Source: Bactericera cockerelli (Eukaryota > Arthropoda > Insecta > Hemiptera > Triozidae). Taken from it: DNA of 64,000 nt. The translations under genes and the position numbers were made by a program. The notes beneath the pieces were generated by a model. It searched no databases and had not been told where the DNA came from. It saw only the letters and a program-made list of their open reading frames with translations. Positions within the stretch are counted from its first letter, which is position 1. Each line of letters starts with the position of its first letter. The DNA lies in assembly GCA_024516035.1 (NCBI GenBank), contig CM044964.1, positions 5,289,160-5,353,159 of the forward strand. The letters are read 5' to 3'. Positions 24,160 through 37,300 of this stretch are shown piece after piece.

Positions 24160-24545
24160 TGTAAACCTATTTATTGATAAAGTCAAATGTAAAAGGTTTT
24201 CCCTTCCCTTAAAAAACACCACAAAATGTAATCCCCCATTCAGTTAAAAAAGAAAGTGTAAACTTTTCCCTTTTTAATTTAAAAACCCCCAAGTGCAGAT
24301 CTATTCAGTTAAACTGGGAAAATGTAAACATTCCTTTTTAAAAAATAACACTAAGTGTAGACCTATTTATAGATAAACCCCAAAGTGTAAACGGTTTTTT
24401 TCTTAAAAGAACAACCCCGGAAGTTGACCATTTATCAGATAAACTAAAAGTGTAAACATTCCCCTTTTTAAAAAAAACACAAATGTAACCTATTAGTTAA
24501 AAATAAAGTCAAACGATTTTCCCTTTTTACAGAAAAAACGCTATT
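24160..24545. repeat. Tandem repeat, unit about 60-65 bp, in the low-quality block
   Basis: AAAGTGTAAAC(A/G)TTTTCCC followed by a short A-rich stretch and GTAGACCTATTTATTGATAAA-like text recurs about six times. Lengths vary, probably because of base errors. Confidence 0.7.
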
Positions 24546-27500
24546 TGAAACCCATTTTTTTTTCGAAATGAATCGCCTTTATTTTTATTTTCCACCCCTT
24601 TTGGCTAGGGCCCTTTTGGGATTTCCCTTATAACTTTTTTCCCCCATCTCTCTTTTTTCTATCTACTCTTTTTTTCCCCGGGTTTTCTTTTTTTCTCGGG
24701 TTTTTCGAATTCCCCTTCCCCTTCGCTTCTCTGAATTTTTATTTTCATCGCTTTCACCGTTCCTTTTCTCTCTTTTTTTTTTTCTCTTTTCCCCTTTTCT
24801 TCTCTTACCTTCATTTTATCCTTTCTTTTATAGGACTCCCCCCTCTTCCATTTTTTTTTTTCATTCTTTCATATTTCTAAATTTAATTTCTTCATTTTTA
24901 TCTCTACAAAATATTTTATTTTAATGTTCCCCTAAAGCTTTTTCAAGAGACGATTTTATTCGGGGGAACTAAGGTTTTTTTTTTTGGCCTTGAATAACCA
25001 TTTTCAAGGGTTCAAACACATGTATGCATATAAAAAATTACCAATTTTAAAGAAAATCTTTCCTTTAAAAATTTAACAAATTGTTTTACTTTCACAAATT
25101 TCTCAAGTAATAACTTGTCTCTAAAAATACAGGAAAAAAAAAATATGCATATATTTATGTCTGCCCAAAAAAAAAAAAAAATAATAATAACATTTTTGAA
25201 ATTTTTTGGGTTTTAATCTTCAAAAAAAAACCTTTGATTTTTAAACCTTTTTAAAAAAAATTTTTTAGGTTCCCCTTCAACATAACCCAAAAAAAGTTTT
25301 ACATCTTTAACCCTTGTAAAGGACTAACATGGTGGGAGGTACTAACATGGGTTAATTTTGTTACACCAATTCTTTCCCTTTTTCTAAAATTTAAGCATTT
25401 AAATTTTTTTTCGGGGTTTGGTTTTTTTTTACAGCCGCTAGAAAATCAACTTAAACTTTTTTTTTTCTCTCCCCTCTCTCTGTTTTTTTTTCTCTCTTTT
25501 TATCCTCAAATTTTTCTCTTCTCTCTCTCTATCTTTCCCCCCCTCTTTAAGTATGCCATACATATTATTATTTTCGGATGATAATAATATGTAATATTTA
25601 AATTTTTTTTTAATGTATATTTTAAAATTCCCATTTCATTTCCATTAATACTTTTTGTACTTTTCCGGGGCTATAATTTTTGTAGGTAAAATGGAGGGAT
25701 TAAAAAATATTTAAAATTATTTTTTTCGATTTTCTCTTTTTTTTTTTGTTATTTCACATATTTTCCCCTCATTTTATCTCGCCTAGACACTACTATTTCC
25801 CTTTTTCCCCGAACATAAAAAAATTAATCCTACTTTTTAAACTTTTCAGTTTGGTTTTAAAAAAAACCCCGACCTCTTTTTTTATTCTGTCTTTCTTTTA
25901 TTTTTTTGCTTCTTATCGTACACACATTTTTTTTTCCATTTTCTTAAATCAAGAAATAAAATCAAAAAAACCTAAAGTCAAAAATATAGGGCCAAATAAA
26001 GGAAAAAAAACCCATTTTTAAATTAAAACCCTACAGATACAAAAAAATATCAAAAGATAAAAAAATAACAAAAATTTAAAAAAAAGCCAAAACCAAAAAA
26101 AATAGTCCCCAAAACAGAACATAATAAAAAAAAATTAAATTCCCCTAAAAGAGGAAGAAAAAAATTTAAAAGAAGTAAACAAAAAATTAAATGGTAAATA
26201 TATGAAAAAAAAAAATTGCACACATAGAAAGGGAAAAAAAAAGGGGGCCGCAAAGAAAAATAAACAAAAAAACATTTAAAAAATTTGAGACCAAAAATAA
26301 AAACACAGAACAAAAAAATATAAAGAACCCGGGGAAAAAATTTTAAAAAAATGAAAAAAGAAGAAAAAAACAAAATGAAGAAAAAAAAGATAATAAAAAT
26401 CATTTATAAAAAAAAACACGAAAAAATCAGAAAAAACGGCAAATTTTTACAGGGGGGAGTTGGGGAAAACCCTTTTGGATTTGTAAGGGGAAAATACGAT
26501 AAAACAAAAATAAACAATAAAAAAAAAATTCAATTTTTTTTTATTTTTTTCTCACAGTAGGGAAGCAAACCCCAAAAAAGATTTTTTTTGGGTTTGAACA
26601 GCTTTTTTGGCATATGGCAACATCATTTTGAATAAACCCATCAAACCGTACCTAAAAGTTTTCGTGGACTCTTCCGAGCATTAAAAACCAAAAATTTCGG
26701 CGATGTTGGGCCCCAATTTTTGTTTTTTTGGGGTTTTTTTATGGCCTGGGGCGATCATTTTAAACCCCGGGTTTCGAGGTAGTCCCAAAAAAAAAAATCT
26801 GGGATGAAACCACAACTTTTTCCCAACAAAATTTCCCCACTGGGACCCCAAGGGAAATTAGATAAAAAAACAAGTCAAATTCTAATCAGAACCCCCAAAA
26901 ATCAGGGGGTAATCGGATTTGGGTTTTCAAAAAACCCCCCTTTTTTAAAAAAAAATAAAAAAATTTAGCTAAGCGGAACCTCCCAAAAAAAAACCCGGGG
27001 AAATTTGGGGCCCCGGGTTTCCCAAAAATTTCAAGAAAATCGAAAAAAAACTTTTGGCTTTTTTTAAAAAATTCACATTTTCCCCCTTTCAAATGACCCC
27101 CTGACAGACCTAACTGCCTTTCCCTTTACCAATCAATCCGTTTTCTTCCCCCTCCCACCCTGTACAACAAAGGGAATTTAAAGGAGGGGCCCAAAAGTGG
27201 GAGAGATGAAATTGGGGGGAAAAAATCCTAGGGGTTTTTTTTTTTTTTTTTTTTTTTCAAATTAATTTTTCCAGTATAAATTTTTTCGTACAAAAGTTTT
27301 TTTGGCTTTATGTTTTAAAAATTTTCAAAGAACCTTTTTTAAAATAAACTGTACTTATTTTTCCGTCTCCCTTCTACTTTTCTTTTTCCCCCCTTTTGGT
27401 ATATTTCTTTCCGCTTCTCGGGACTTTTCTGCCTTTTTTCCCTTTTCTCCCCTTTTACGGGGTTTTCTATATTTAAACTCTTTTTTCTTTTTTCCTTATC

Positions 27501-28549
27501 CTCTCTTAATTTTTCTACTGTTGACTTTCTCTTTTTGTGGGACCCCTTTTTCTTTCTACCGGTTTTTGCATTACCCCCTTTTTTTTCTTTCACTGTCTTC
27601 TTTCTTTTCTTTTTTCTCATTCACTGACAATTTTTGTCCGCCAAATATTCATTTTTTAATTAAAAACCCCCGCGAATAGGGAAAATCCTCTATCAAACCC
27701 CAAATAATATTTCTTTCCCAAGAAAATTTAAAAAATTATGCTACAAATTTTTCCCCAACTTACCCAAAATACTCAACTGAACTTTTATATTCCCACGTCA
27801 CGGAAAATAAATCCGTTTTGTGAAATTAAAATTTAAGACCTGAAGAATAAAATATAGAATTTTGAAAAACTTTAAAGCCATGACGTTTTTCCATTGGGCC
27901 GTTTTTGGGGCTGGTAAAGGGAAAAAAAAAAAAAAAAAAATCCCAATATCACTTTTAGGTAAATAAATTTTTGGCACAATTTGAGATTTAAAAAAATAAA
28001 ATTAAAAAATTTTTAAATCACGGCCCAAAAAAACGTAAGGGATTCAATTACTGTTTCAGAATTGTTTTATAAAATATTTATTCCCGGGCAAAACCCCGGC
28101 TGGGTGAGATTGAAGTGAGTACGTGGTTTAACGTTCAAAAAAAAAAAAAAAAGGAAAAAGAGCTGAAAATTAACAGATTTTTTTTCCCTTAATTTTTTCT
28201 ACTATTCAAAAAAATCATTGTTTTTTAAAAAGAGAAGGGGTTTTGACCTAAACAGGTATGAAATAATTTTTTTTTGTTTTATATATAATAAATGTTTTAA
28301 ACATGTTTTTTTTAAATTTACAAATGAAATGTTTTTTAAAAGAAAATATCGCTCACTTTGGTGCTCTTTTCAAAATTTGGTTTTGGGATTATCATATTTA
28401 TTTCATGGGAAATTTAAAATTTTTTCAGCTACCTACCACTTTTTTTTTTCCCACCTTTTCCATTTTTTTTTTTAAATTTGAGCAATTATGATTAAATTTT
28501 TTTTTCAAAACCTAGTAGAACCCCGACTTCAACCATCTAACTCTTCAAC

Positions 28550-28645
28550 CCAACCTAAGGGTTAGGGGGAAAATTGCCCAGGCAATAAAACCCAAATTAA
28601 ATTTTAAAAATAAATATTCCTTTTCTTCTTTATTTTTTATTTTTC
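28550..28645 (+). repeat. Smeared copy of the LINE-tail repeat
   Basis: GGGTTAGGGGGAAAATTGCC followed by CAGGCAATAAAACCC matches GGGTTGGGTGGAAGAGATTG CCTTAGGCAATAACCCC at 38300, with base errors. Confidence 0.55.
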
Positions 28646-31600
28646 AAACTATTTTATTATTATTATTTTTAATTTCATACCGTAAAAGGGGATATTACTT
28701 TTTCCCCCCATTTTTAAAATTTTTATAAAAAAAAAAAATATTCAATCAGCGTTTTTTTTTTACTATTATTATTTTTTATCAGTTATTTTAGTGTTTCCCC
28801 CAAAAACCAAAATAAAAGGGGGGTTTATACATTTTTTTTTAAAAAATTTTACAACCCCAAAAATTACCTTTTTCCGGGGCCCCTAAAAGGTTTTTTAAAA
28901 ATTAAAAAAAAGGGTCTTTTTAATTTTTTTATTAAAGAATTTTTATTTACCGGGGTTAAAAAACGAAATTTAAGGGGCCCAACTTTCGATTTTTTTCGCC
29001 TGAAAATTTTTTAAAAAATTTTTGGGTAAATTTTCTTCAATGTTTTTTTTGATTCTTTTGAAAAACCAAAATTTTTTACAAAACCAGGGGGTTTTTTTTT
29101 TGCCCAATTTTTTTTTTCTAATTTTCAATAACCAATTTTTTTTAAATTTTTTTTTCCATAACGTTGAATTTTTGGGAAACACGGAAATTTTTCAATTGCA
29201 TTTAAAAAAATTTTTTTTTCCCCAAGGGGGGTTCCCCAAAAAATGGGTAAACCCCTTTTAAATTTTTTTTTATTTTTTTTTTTATTTGGATTTTTAAATT
29301 TAACCAATTTTTAGGGCCATTTTTTTTGTTTATATTTGAAAAAAAACAAACCCAAAATTTTGACGGGTTGGCCCAAATTTTTTTTGGTGCCCCGTTAAAA
29401 GGGGGGTCAAAAGAAGTAAAATTTTTAAATTATTAAAAACTAAAATTTTGGGAAAAAAAACTTGGGTTTTTTATTTAAAAAATTTGGGTTTTAAACTAAT
29501 TTTTTGTTTTCCAAAAGGGACCAACCCTTTTTTAGGAATTTTTTTCTTTAAAAAAATTATAAGGGGGGTTTTTTCCAAAAATTTTTTTTAAAATTTTTTA
29601 ACCAAGGTTCAAATTTGAATAAAAAAATTTTTCCCAAAAACCAAATTTTAAAAATTTTTTGTTACAATTTAAAAATTTTTATTTCTTTAAATTTTTTAAA
29701 ATAAACCCTTACTTCCCAAATTTTTTATAAAAATGGCTTCAAAAATTTCCGTTTTTTTTTAGTTTTTTTTTTTTTTCCCCCATTTGAAGTTTTGGGGTTG
29801 GAAATTTTTTAAAAAAACAAATTTTGAATCCCACCCAATTGGAAAAGTTTAAGAGAAAACTCAGGTTTTTTTTTTAATAAGAAAAATTAGTTAACAACAA
29901 CCCAAAAACTTTTTTGGTACCCCTTAAAATTTCAAAGTTTTTTTACATTTTTTTTTAAAAATTTTTAAAATTTTAAAGGCCCCCTTTGCCCCGCCCCCCT
30001 TTTAACAAGGGGTTTACCAAAAAAAAAATTATTTCCACCCTTAAAAAAATTTGGGTTTTGTTTTTTTCCCATTGACCTTTTTAACCCCAAAAATTTTTTG
30101 TAAAAATTTAAAGGTTAAATTTATTAAAATCCCAAAAAATTAAAAAATTTAAAAAAACTGTTTTTTAAAAAAAAATCAAGTATTATTTCAAATTTTTTGA
30201 ACCACCCTTTTATAAAAAAAAATTTGGGGTGGCCCAAATTTTAAAATTTTAAAGGGGTTTTTCCTTACAAAAACACTCTCCAATTCTTTTTTATCGAAAA
30301 AATTAAAAAAAAACTTTAGTTTTTCCAGTTTGAAAAAAAATTTTCGAAAAAAAAAACCCTGAAAGGTTAAAAAAAAAATTTGGGGTTTCAAAAAGTTTTG
30401 GCCCTTGAAGAAAATTTCAAAAAAAAGGTTGTTTTTATTAAAAAATTGAAAAAGTTTTGGAAATTTTTAATTTCTGATTTTTTGGTTCCCCCCTGTAAAA
30501 AATTAAAATTTCCCAAATTTTTCCGAAAATTTTTGATCAGACCCCTTTTGGTTTTTTATTTTTAAAAACTTTTTCAAAGGGCCGGGGGGCCAATTTTGAA
30601 AAAAAATCCTTTGGTTCCCCCTTTTTTTAATTTTTTTTTCCCATTTAAAAAAATTTTTTAAATTTAAAATTGGAAAAAATTATTAAAAATTTTTTTTTTA
30701 TTAACGGGGGGTTTTGCCCCAAAAATTTCCTTAAGGATAAATTTTAACCAAGGGGGCATAAAATGTTTTCATATTTTTTTTAAAAAAAAAATTAAATTTT
30801 TTCCTTTTTTTTTTAACAATGAATTAAAATTTTGAAGCCCAAGGTTAAACCCTTTTGCCCCCTTTATAATTTTTCCCAACACAAGTTTCTATCGGGAAAA
30901 ATTAAAGGGAATTTAAAAAGAAATTGTGTTTTTTGTTTTTTAACTCTTTTTTATTTATCTTTCTTTTTTAAAAGAACACCCGGGAACAGTTTTTTTTCAA
31001 GAAACGTTTCCCTTTACTTTCCCCCTGGCGTTAATTTTTTAAAAATTTCTTGCCACAAATTTTTTGATTCTCCTTTCCCAAACAAAATTTCCCCCATCAA
31101 AAATTTGGGATTCCGGGGGTTTCATGTTTAGACAGTTTTCCTTTTTGGGAAACCGGTAATTTTTCCCTTTGGAAAAATTTTTAACAAACGCATAAGATTT
31201 TTGTTTAATTAACGTTGTTAAAAAATTGGGAATATTGATTTTAAAAATTTTTTTGATAAACCAAGTAGGTTGTTTTCCCCCAAAAGTGATATAAATTTTC
31301 AATTTTTAAACCCTTTTTTTTTCCTTTGAAAGGCCTTCTTAATTTTTTTTCCATGATTCCCAAATTACAACTTTTTGCCGAAACCTTTTCCGACGTTGGG
31401 CTTTTTCCCCCAAATTAGTAGAAAGGCCAAATTTCCTTTTGGGGGTTTTTATCCTTTTTTTCCCCAAAGGTCCCTCCAAAAATTATTCGAATTTCCCCCT
31501 TTTTAAATAATTTAAAATTTAATGAAAGCAGAAAAAATAAAGGGGATAAAAATTTTTTAAAATTTAATTTCTTAAGGGGAAAAAATTAATTTTTTTTCGA

Positions 31601-33936
31601 AAACTTTTAATTTTTCCACTAAGCCAAAAAACTATTTTTAGGGTTAAAAATCCCAAAAAAACTTTTCCAAAAAGTCTTTTTTTAAAGGAAATTTTTTTTC
31701 CCGAGTCCCCAACAAATATAAGACGAAATTTTCCCCAAAAATTTTTCGGGGACCAATCCCTTCACCAATTTTTAAAATTTGACGATTTTATATTGCCAAT
31801 TTTTTTTTTTAAAATAAATTTTAAAAAATTTTAAAATTTTGCCCATTTCAATTAAAAATTTTTATCCTTTCTCCCCCTTTAAAGGTATTTTAAATTGTAA
31901 ACCCTTTAACCTTCAATTTTGGAAAAATTCCCCAATTTTTTTTTTTTGTTTTTCAAAAATTCTTTTCCCCTTTTAAATTTTTTTTATTAAAAGAATTTTT
32001 TTTAAAAAATTTAATAACTTTTTTTTAACCCCCTTTCCCAAAATACAAGGGGTTTCCCGTTTTTTTTAGGGTTTTGGAACAAATTTCCTTTTCCCCAAAT
32101 TTAAAAATATTCCGGAAGCCCCCTTCATTTTCCCATATAATTTGGAAAACACTTTTTCCTTTCGAGAAGGAAATTTTTATATCCCCGGAAAAGGGTTTTT
32201 CTTTTGAATGAATTTTTTAAAATGTGGGGAACGGATTTTTGCCCAAAATTCCTTTTCCCCTCCTTTACCTTTTAAAAATTTAAATTTTAAAAACAAATGT
32301 TTTTCCTTTTTTTTTTCATTTTTCAATTTTTTTAAAAGGATTAATAAGCTTTTTTGGGGCCCCCAAGGGAAAGTTCCTCCACCCATTTTCCCCGTGGAAA
32401 AAAATTTTGCCCAAAAAAACCCTCGGTTTTTTGCAACCTTAATAAAAAGATTTAAACATTGGTTTGGGGTTTTCTTTTTGATTATCATTTTTGAAAAAAA
32501 ACCAAAGGTTTGTTTTAAAAATTTATTTATTGGAAATTTAGTTGAAACAAAAAAAAAAGAAATTTTCCAGAAAATTTAAAATTCAAAAATTTAAAAAAAA
32601 AAATCACTTTTCCCCCATTTCCTATTTTACCCCCCCATTTTAAAAATTTTTTGCCTTTTCATTGAAATATTAAACCCGGGGTTTTTTAAATTTAAAAAAA
32701 ACCCGTTTTTTAAAAAACCCCAACCCCCAAAGGGGGGGTTATTTTTGTGGGGGTATGGGAACAAATTTTTTTAAAATTTAAAAATAAAAAGAAAAACGTA
32801 AACAAATTTTTTTGGAAGGTTTTTGGAATTTTTTTACAAAACTCTCCCACAAAAAATTCTTTTCTTAAAAATGTAAAAAGAAAATTAAATTTTTTTCCAA
32901 TTTTTTTAATTGGGGCGAAAAAATTTAAAAAACCCCCGTCACCCCTTTTTTAAAAATTTTTTTCTTTGATGGGTTAAAATTCGATTAAATTAAATTTAAA
33001 TTTTAAAAATTTATGGGGGTTGATTTAAATTTTTTTTTTTTTATTTGAAAAAAAAAAGTTATAAAAAGGTTGGTTTTTTTACTTTAAAACCAAAAACCCC
33101 TTAAATATAGTTTTTGTTAGTTTTCCCCTTTTTTTTTTAAAAAATTTTACAATTTTTTCCCTTTAAACGTTTTTTCCGGGGGAAAAATTTTCCCAATATT
33201 CCCCGATTTTTGGGGCGTTTACTAATTTTGGCCCCCACCCCTTTTTTCATTATTTTTGCCGTCAATTTTGCTAATCAAAATTTTTAAAGGCCCCCTTTTA
33301 ATGTTTCCCCGGGGGGCAAAAAATTTTAAAAAGAATCCCTTTTGTTCTTTTTTGGGGGTTTAAATTTTCTATTTTTGGAAAAATTTCCCTAAAATTACAA
33401 CAAAGACCAAATTTTTTTTGTCGGAAAAATTTTCCAAAATTTGCCAAAAATTCCAATTTTAAAAATGAAAAACCTTTTTTTTTTTTTTGGGGGCTTTTAA
33501 CCCCTTGGGGGGAAAGTTTTTAATCCCCCCTAGGTTTTTTGGGATTTTTTAACCATTCCTTTACCTTAAGGGTTTTGGGTTAATAAATCTTTTTTACTTT
33601 TTTTCCTTTCCCTTTTTGGGGGGTTCCCCTCCCCCAAAAAAAATAAAAAACCAGCCTTTTCCGGTTTTGGGGTTTAAGCTGTGAATTGGGGATGTTTAAA
33701 ATGGAAGGCCCTTTTAAAAATACTTTATTCCAAGAAATTTTCCCAATTATAGTCCCCTTATTTGTGTACTTTATACCATGATGTATTTCTATTTTAAAAA
33801 CTTAGTAAAGAAAAAACTTAGTATAAAAAATTTCCGACTAGTTCTTGTAAATAGCTTGTAATACTCAATACACTCTCAGATATATTATGTGGTTGGAGGT
33901 TCTGTGCACCAAATTTTAATTATGTAATTAACTTAC

Positions 33937-34187
33937 ATTCACAATTTTCTCTTTCATGAACTGTTCTTTCACTTGGAAAAGATTTATTGCATATATCACC
34001 AGACTCTATTTGGGGATTCGTTTCAGCATAATCTTTGGCCAACTTCTTTAATATGTCATATTCCTGACCTTCACTTTTGACTATATCATATTTTGCGAAA
34101 ATCGCGCCACCTTTGATGTTTCCGGAGAGAACAAATGGATTATTCATAATCAAGTCAATCATATTTTCGGTTTCTGGTGTGCCAACC
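33937..34187 (-). CDS. M14 carboxypeptidase-like pseudoenzyme, exon 3
   Basis: The acceptor TTCTCACAG (AG at 34189-34188) and donor GTAAGT (GT at 33936-33935) bound a 251-bp exon. It enters in phase 2, completing a Trp codon split with exon 2, and leaves in phase 1. It reads GTPETENMIDLIMNNPFVLS then GNIKGGAIFAKYD. In active M14 enzymes this segment is LSANLHGGALVANY-like and its His is the third zinc ligand; here it is Lys (IKGG). The rest follows the family only loosely, ending at CNKSFPSERTVHERENCE. The next exons (the catalytic Glu and the TTL domain) would lie below 33.7 kb, in unreadable sequence. Confidence 0.8.
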
Positions 34188-34534
34188 CTGTGAGAATGAG
34201 AATATAAAGTCCTCAGATTAGTAAATAGTCCTCGGTGAAAAAGACTTTTTATCATTCTCTTACCTATTCTTTTGTTAGCCTAACTTGAAAACCTCTTGTC
34301 CAATTCGTGTAACCATTTAAAAATATCTTCAGATTTAGTAAGTGTCGAAGTGATTAACCACGATTTTTCCTTTTTTTGCACTTTGCCTTTTCCCAAACCT
34401 ACTTGGGGTCGGTATCGTTCTACCTCCTGCTTGAGGTTGGTTGTTTGTGGCACCTTTTTTACGGGTGGATGTCCTTCCTACGCTAATGGTTCTATTTGAT
34501 ATAACGTCTTGATTATTACGATGGTTTTAGCCTT

Positions 34535-34722
34535 CATTTGATGGGAATTGTACCAGCTACCCACATTAACCTCACCCCGCCTGGGTAGGGCCGGAAGTGC
34601 CAGCGGCACGTGTTTGGAGGGAACAGAATTTTATGCGTGTAAAGTCTGCTCCGATTGAGGATAGAACTCAGAAACTCTGGACTACGGACAGTAGTCACAA
34701 CCATTACGCCACGGGGGCTAAT
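34535..34722 (-). mobile_element. tRNA-derived SINE (family A), minus orientation
   Basis: Lies in the intron between exons 3 and 2. The inverse of GCCCCCGTGGCGTAATGGTT (A box) is at 34700-34720; the body CTGGGTAGGGCCGGAAGTGC and CAGCTACCCACATTAACCTC matches the copies at 41968 and 53620. Confidence 0.8.
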
Positions 34723-34797
34723 TATTTCCCCTTCAATATTAAAGTTATAAAGAAACATCAAGTAATATAATTATATTATAATTATTTATTTTCTAGA

Positions 34798-35055
34798 AGT
34801 CACCGTGGCATTGCGCACTAGGTTTGCACGCACGGTGACCTGGGTTCGATCCCCAGCGGGGCAGGATTTTTGCTGTCTTGTACTTGGGTGTTCGGGGTCC
34901 ACACATACCTCGTGAGGAAAAATGATTAGCTGCTATGTTAGCAGCGACCAGTGGCGGAATTATAGACTAAAATAAGATATTAGGATATTAAAAGATATGG
35001 AAAAAGGTCCTATAATCATGCGATACCCACTAAAAATTGTGATATAATAACACAA
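34798..35055 (+). mobile_element. tRNA-derived SINE (family D)
   Basis: Head with B box GGGTTCGATCCCCAGC, followed by GTTCGGGGTCCACACATACC, CGTGAGGAAAAATGATTAGC, CAGCGACCAGTGGCGGAATT and a tail to GTGATATAATAAC. It is a clean copy, matched by the smeared copy at 16980, and lies in an intron of the M14-like gene. Confidence 0.8.
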
Positions 35056-35146
35056 AGGAAAACAATATTATTATATTTTATATTTATTTTCCATAAATAT
35101 TGGGTAGCTATCACCTCATTGGTGGACGAGGACTCTCACTTCTTAC

Positions 35147-35367
35147 CAGGGCTTCTCATAATTGGGGATCTGAGGGAAATCACGGTCGAGATATACTCCC
35201 TCTCCATTAGTTTCTCCCTCAAAAACAACATGATCACATCCTTCCTTTGATCTTCTGAAGCCATCCGGGTTGACAGTGGGAATAATCCAAACATCAGTTG
35301 TGTTTAGAAGATTAGTGACATGTGGGTCAACTCCATCACTGTATACTAAATATTGTATGAGTGATGT
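35147..35367 (-). CDS. M14 carboxypeptidase-like pseudoenzyme, exon 2
   Basis: The acceptor TTTTTTGCAG (AG at 35369-35368) and donor GTAAGA (GT at 35146-35145) bound 221 bp, entering in phase 0 and leaving in phase 2. It reads TSLIQYLVYSDGVDPHVTNL, then LNTTDVWIIPTVNPDGF and YLDRDFPQIPNYEKP. NPDGF is the M14 substrate-pocket landmark. YLDRDFP stands where active enzymes have DLNRDFP, keeping the carboxylate-binding Arg but replacing the neighbouring Asn by Asp. It fits directly between exons 1 and 3 in both phase and family order, so the three exons are one gene. Confidence 0.85.
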
Positions 35368-35374
35368 CTGCAAA

Positions 35375-36126
35375 AAATTACATTTTGTAATGAGGCAGTT
35401 TGTGTGTTTGTATTTTGGTTTCCAATCCATCTATGGTCAATTTGGAAGAAACATTAGTCCCAAACACACTCAAAAGTCCGGAATACACTTAAAAAGATAG
35501 TCACTTAGAAAGATTAAAATATCAATTAGTGGTATAATTCAATGAATAAAATTACAAAGCGGCCGTATCGAAAAATTACTTGAATTTATTTATGGTTGCT
35601 TTATGGTTGCATGGTAGTCATGCACTGGACCGCAATTGGTTAATGTAAATTTAAAACTTAAAAAAATATTTACTATTTAGTCAAAAATATGTGATATCGC
35701 AAAAATAAACTTTGCGTAACACATTTCGTCAAGAGGTGGTTCGAACAAAAAAGACTGATATCAAAAAGCCTTTTTTTTTTGAGAAAAAAAAATCCAAAAT
35801 ATTTTTCTTTATAAAAATTCTAGCATAATAAAAATAATTCATCGGCTAAATGGTTAACCTGGGGATTCGGAAATTAGAAATCTTGTTCAACTGGATTTAG
35901 AAATTCTTGGATTCAGAAATACAAAATTATATTCTTGACCACTGAACTTTTACTTTTTAACTATTAGGTTAGAACAAAGATACCTTATTTAAGAGAATTA
36001 AAACCAGTGGTCAAGAAATTAAGTGTTTTCAACCCAAGATCATTAGTTCATATCCCTAGGATAAATTGTCATTGTTCTGCTAGAATTTTTAAATAACGAA
36101 GTTATTTCAATTTTAATTCCGAGAAA
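35375..36126. other. Intron 1 (distal part), nothing recognised
   Basis: AT-rich intronic sequence without a supported element. It ends in TTCCGAGAAA at the Helitron insertion point. Confidence 0.5.
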
Positions 36127-36410
36127 TCTTAATAATATATAAATGTCAAAGTCACTGACTGACTGACTGACTGATCATCGCTCTACAGCCAAAACCGTAA
36201 TACCTAGCGAGCTGAAATTTGGTAGGTAGCTTTGTCTTATAGTCTAGATGTGCAATAAGACGGGATTTTTCGAAATTCCCACTACAACACCTGCCATTGG
36301 CGAAAAAAGATTTTTTGCTTTCACGGCCATGCCCATGCGCGGATATAGGGGGGGGGCACGTGCCCACCAGATTTTTTCGATAAGCGGTGTTTCTCAAATT
36401 TCATTATACC

Positions 36411-36697
36411 TAATCCCGTAAAAAAAAAGATCTCAATGAGTTAGGGGGGCACAAGCCCCAAAATAATTCACAATTCTAAGACTAATCCCGTAAAAAAAAA
36501 GATCTCAATGAGTTAGGGGGGCACGGTCCCCAAAATAATTCCCAATTCTAAGACTAATCCCGTTAAAAAAAGATCTCAATGAGCTAGAGGGGCACGGGCC
36601 CCAAAATAATTCCCAATTCTAAGACTAATCCCGTAAAAAAAAGATCTCAATGAGTTAGGGGGGCACGGGCCCCAAAATAATTCCCAATTCTAAGACC
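36411..36697. repeat. 72-bp tandem array, four units
   Basis: Units start TAATCCCGTAAAAAAAA at 36411, 36483, 36555 and 36626, and each carries GATCTCAATGAGTTAGGGGG and CCCCAAAATAATTC. They are near identical. Confidence 0.95.
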
Positions 36698-36819
36698 AAT
36701 TTAAGAAATAACTAAATAATAAAGTTGTCAAATCCACACAGATTGTCCGAGAAACCTGAAATTTTACCTATAGGTCCATTTGGATCAGGGAATATATCTC
36801 TAGGGTTCAGCTACACGGG

Positions 36820-37230
36820 GTAAGGACAAAAAATGGATGGGTGACACAAAAAATCACATTTTTCGACCGAAATGACATTTTTTTCTCTCAAAATTTGTCG
36901 TGACAGCGCCACGGCGGCGGCGTATCAAAAAGAGAAAGTTTTAAGCAAGGGTTCAAGTTTTCATTTGAGATATCAATCACCAAAGTCTGATGAGCCGTTC
37001 TTGAGCTACGTTGAGTAAGGACATAAAATGGATGGGTAAACAAAAAGTATTTACGTTTTTTTGACCTGAATGACATTTTTTCTCGAAATATGTCGTGACA
37101 AATTATTAACTCAAAGCGAAAATGTTTTTGCAAGGGTTGGAGTCTTCATTTGACATATTGATCGCGAAATTCTGATGAGCCATTCTTGAGCTCCAGTAAG
37201 GACAAGAAATGGATGGGTGACACGAAAAAT
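36820..37230. repeat. Tandem repeat, period about 180-195 bp, inside the Helitron
   Basis: GTAAGGACA-AAATGGATGGGT recurs at about 36820, 37015 and 37196, with CTGATGAGCC-TTCTTGAGCT and TGTCGTGACA in each unit. Units are diverged. Confidence 0.8.
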
Positions 37231-37237
37231 ATTGACA

Positions 37238-37300
37238 TTTGTGTGTGTGTGTGTGTGTGTGTGTGGGGGGGGGTGCGTTTGTGTGTGTGTGTGTGTGGCT
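37238..37300. repeat. (GT)n microsatellite with G run
   Basis: TGTG repeats interrupted by GGGGGGGGGTGCGTT, near the Helitron 3' end. Confidence 0.95.

Larger units (their letters stand above)
10890..33740. other. Low-quality assembly block, sequence smeared into homopolymers
   Basis: From about 10.9 kb the text turns into runs such as AAAATTTT, CCCC and GGGG in almost every word, ending near 33.74 kb where normal complexity returns. Known repeats inside it can be compared with clean copies: the SINE at 20278 reads CCCCTTTTAGGGGAAGG where clean copies read CACTCTTTAGTGGAAGG. The bases are therefore distorted, not merely unusual. All open frames in the block should be disregarded, and real genes here, including missing exons of the gene at 33937-37952, cannot be read. 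I could place only a few repeats in it, listed separately. Confidence 0.9.

Noticed and set aside
10903..32953. Many open frames of 60-130 residues, rich in Lys, Phe, Asn and Pro
   Set aside because: They lie in sequence smeared into homopolymers, overlap on both strands and match no domain.
36411..36697. CRISPR-like array
   Set aside because: The 72-bp units are contiguous tandem repeats without unique spacers, inside a Helitron in an animal genome.
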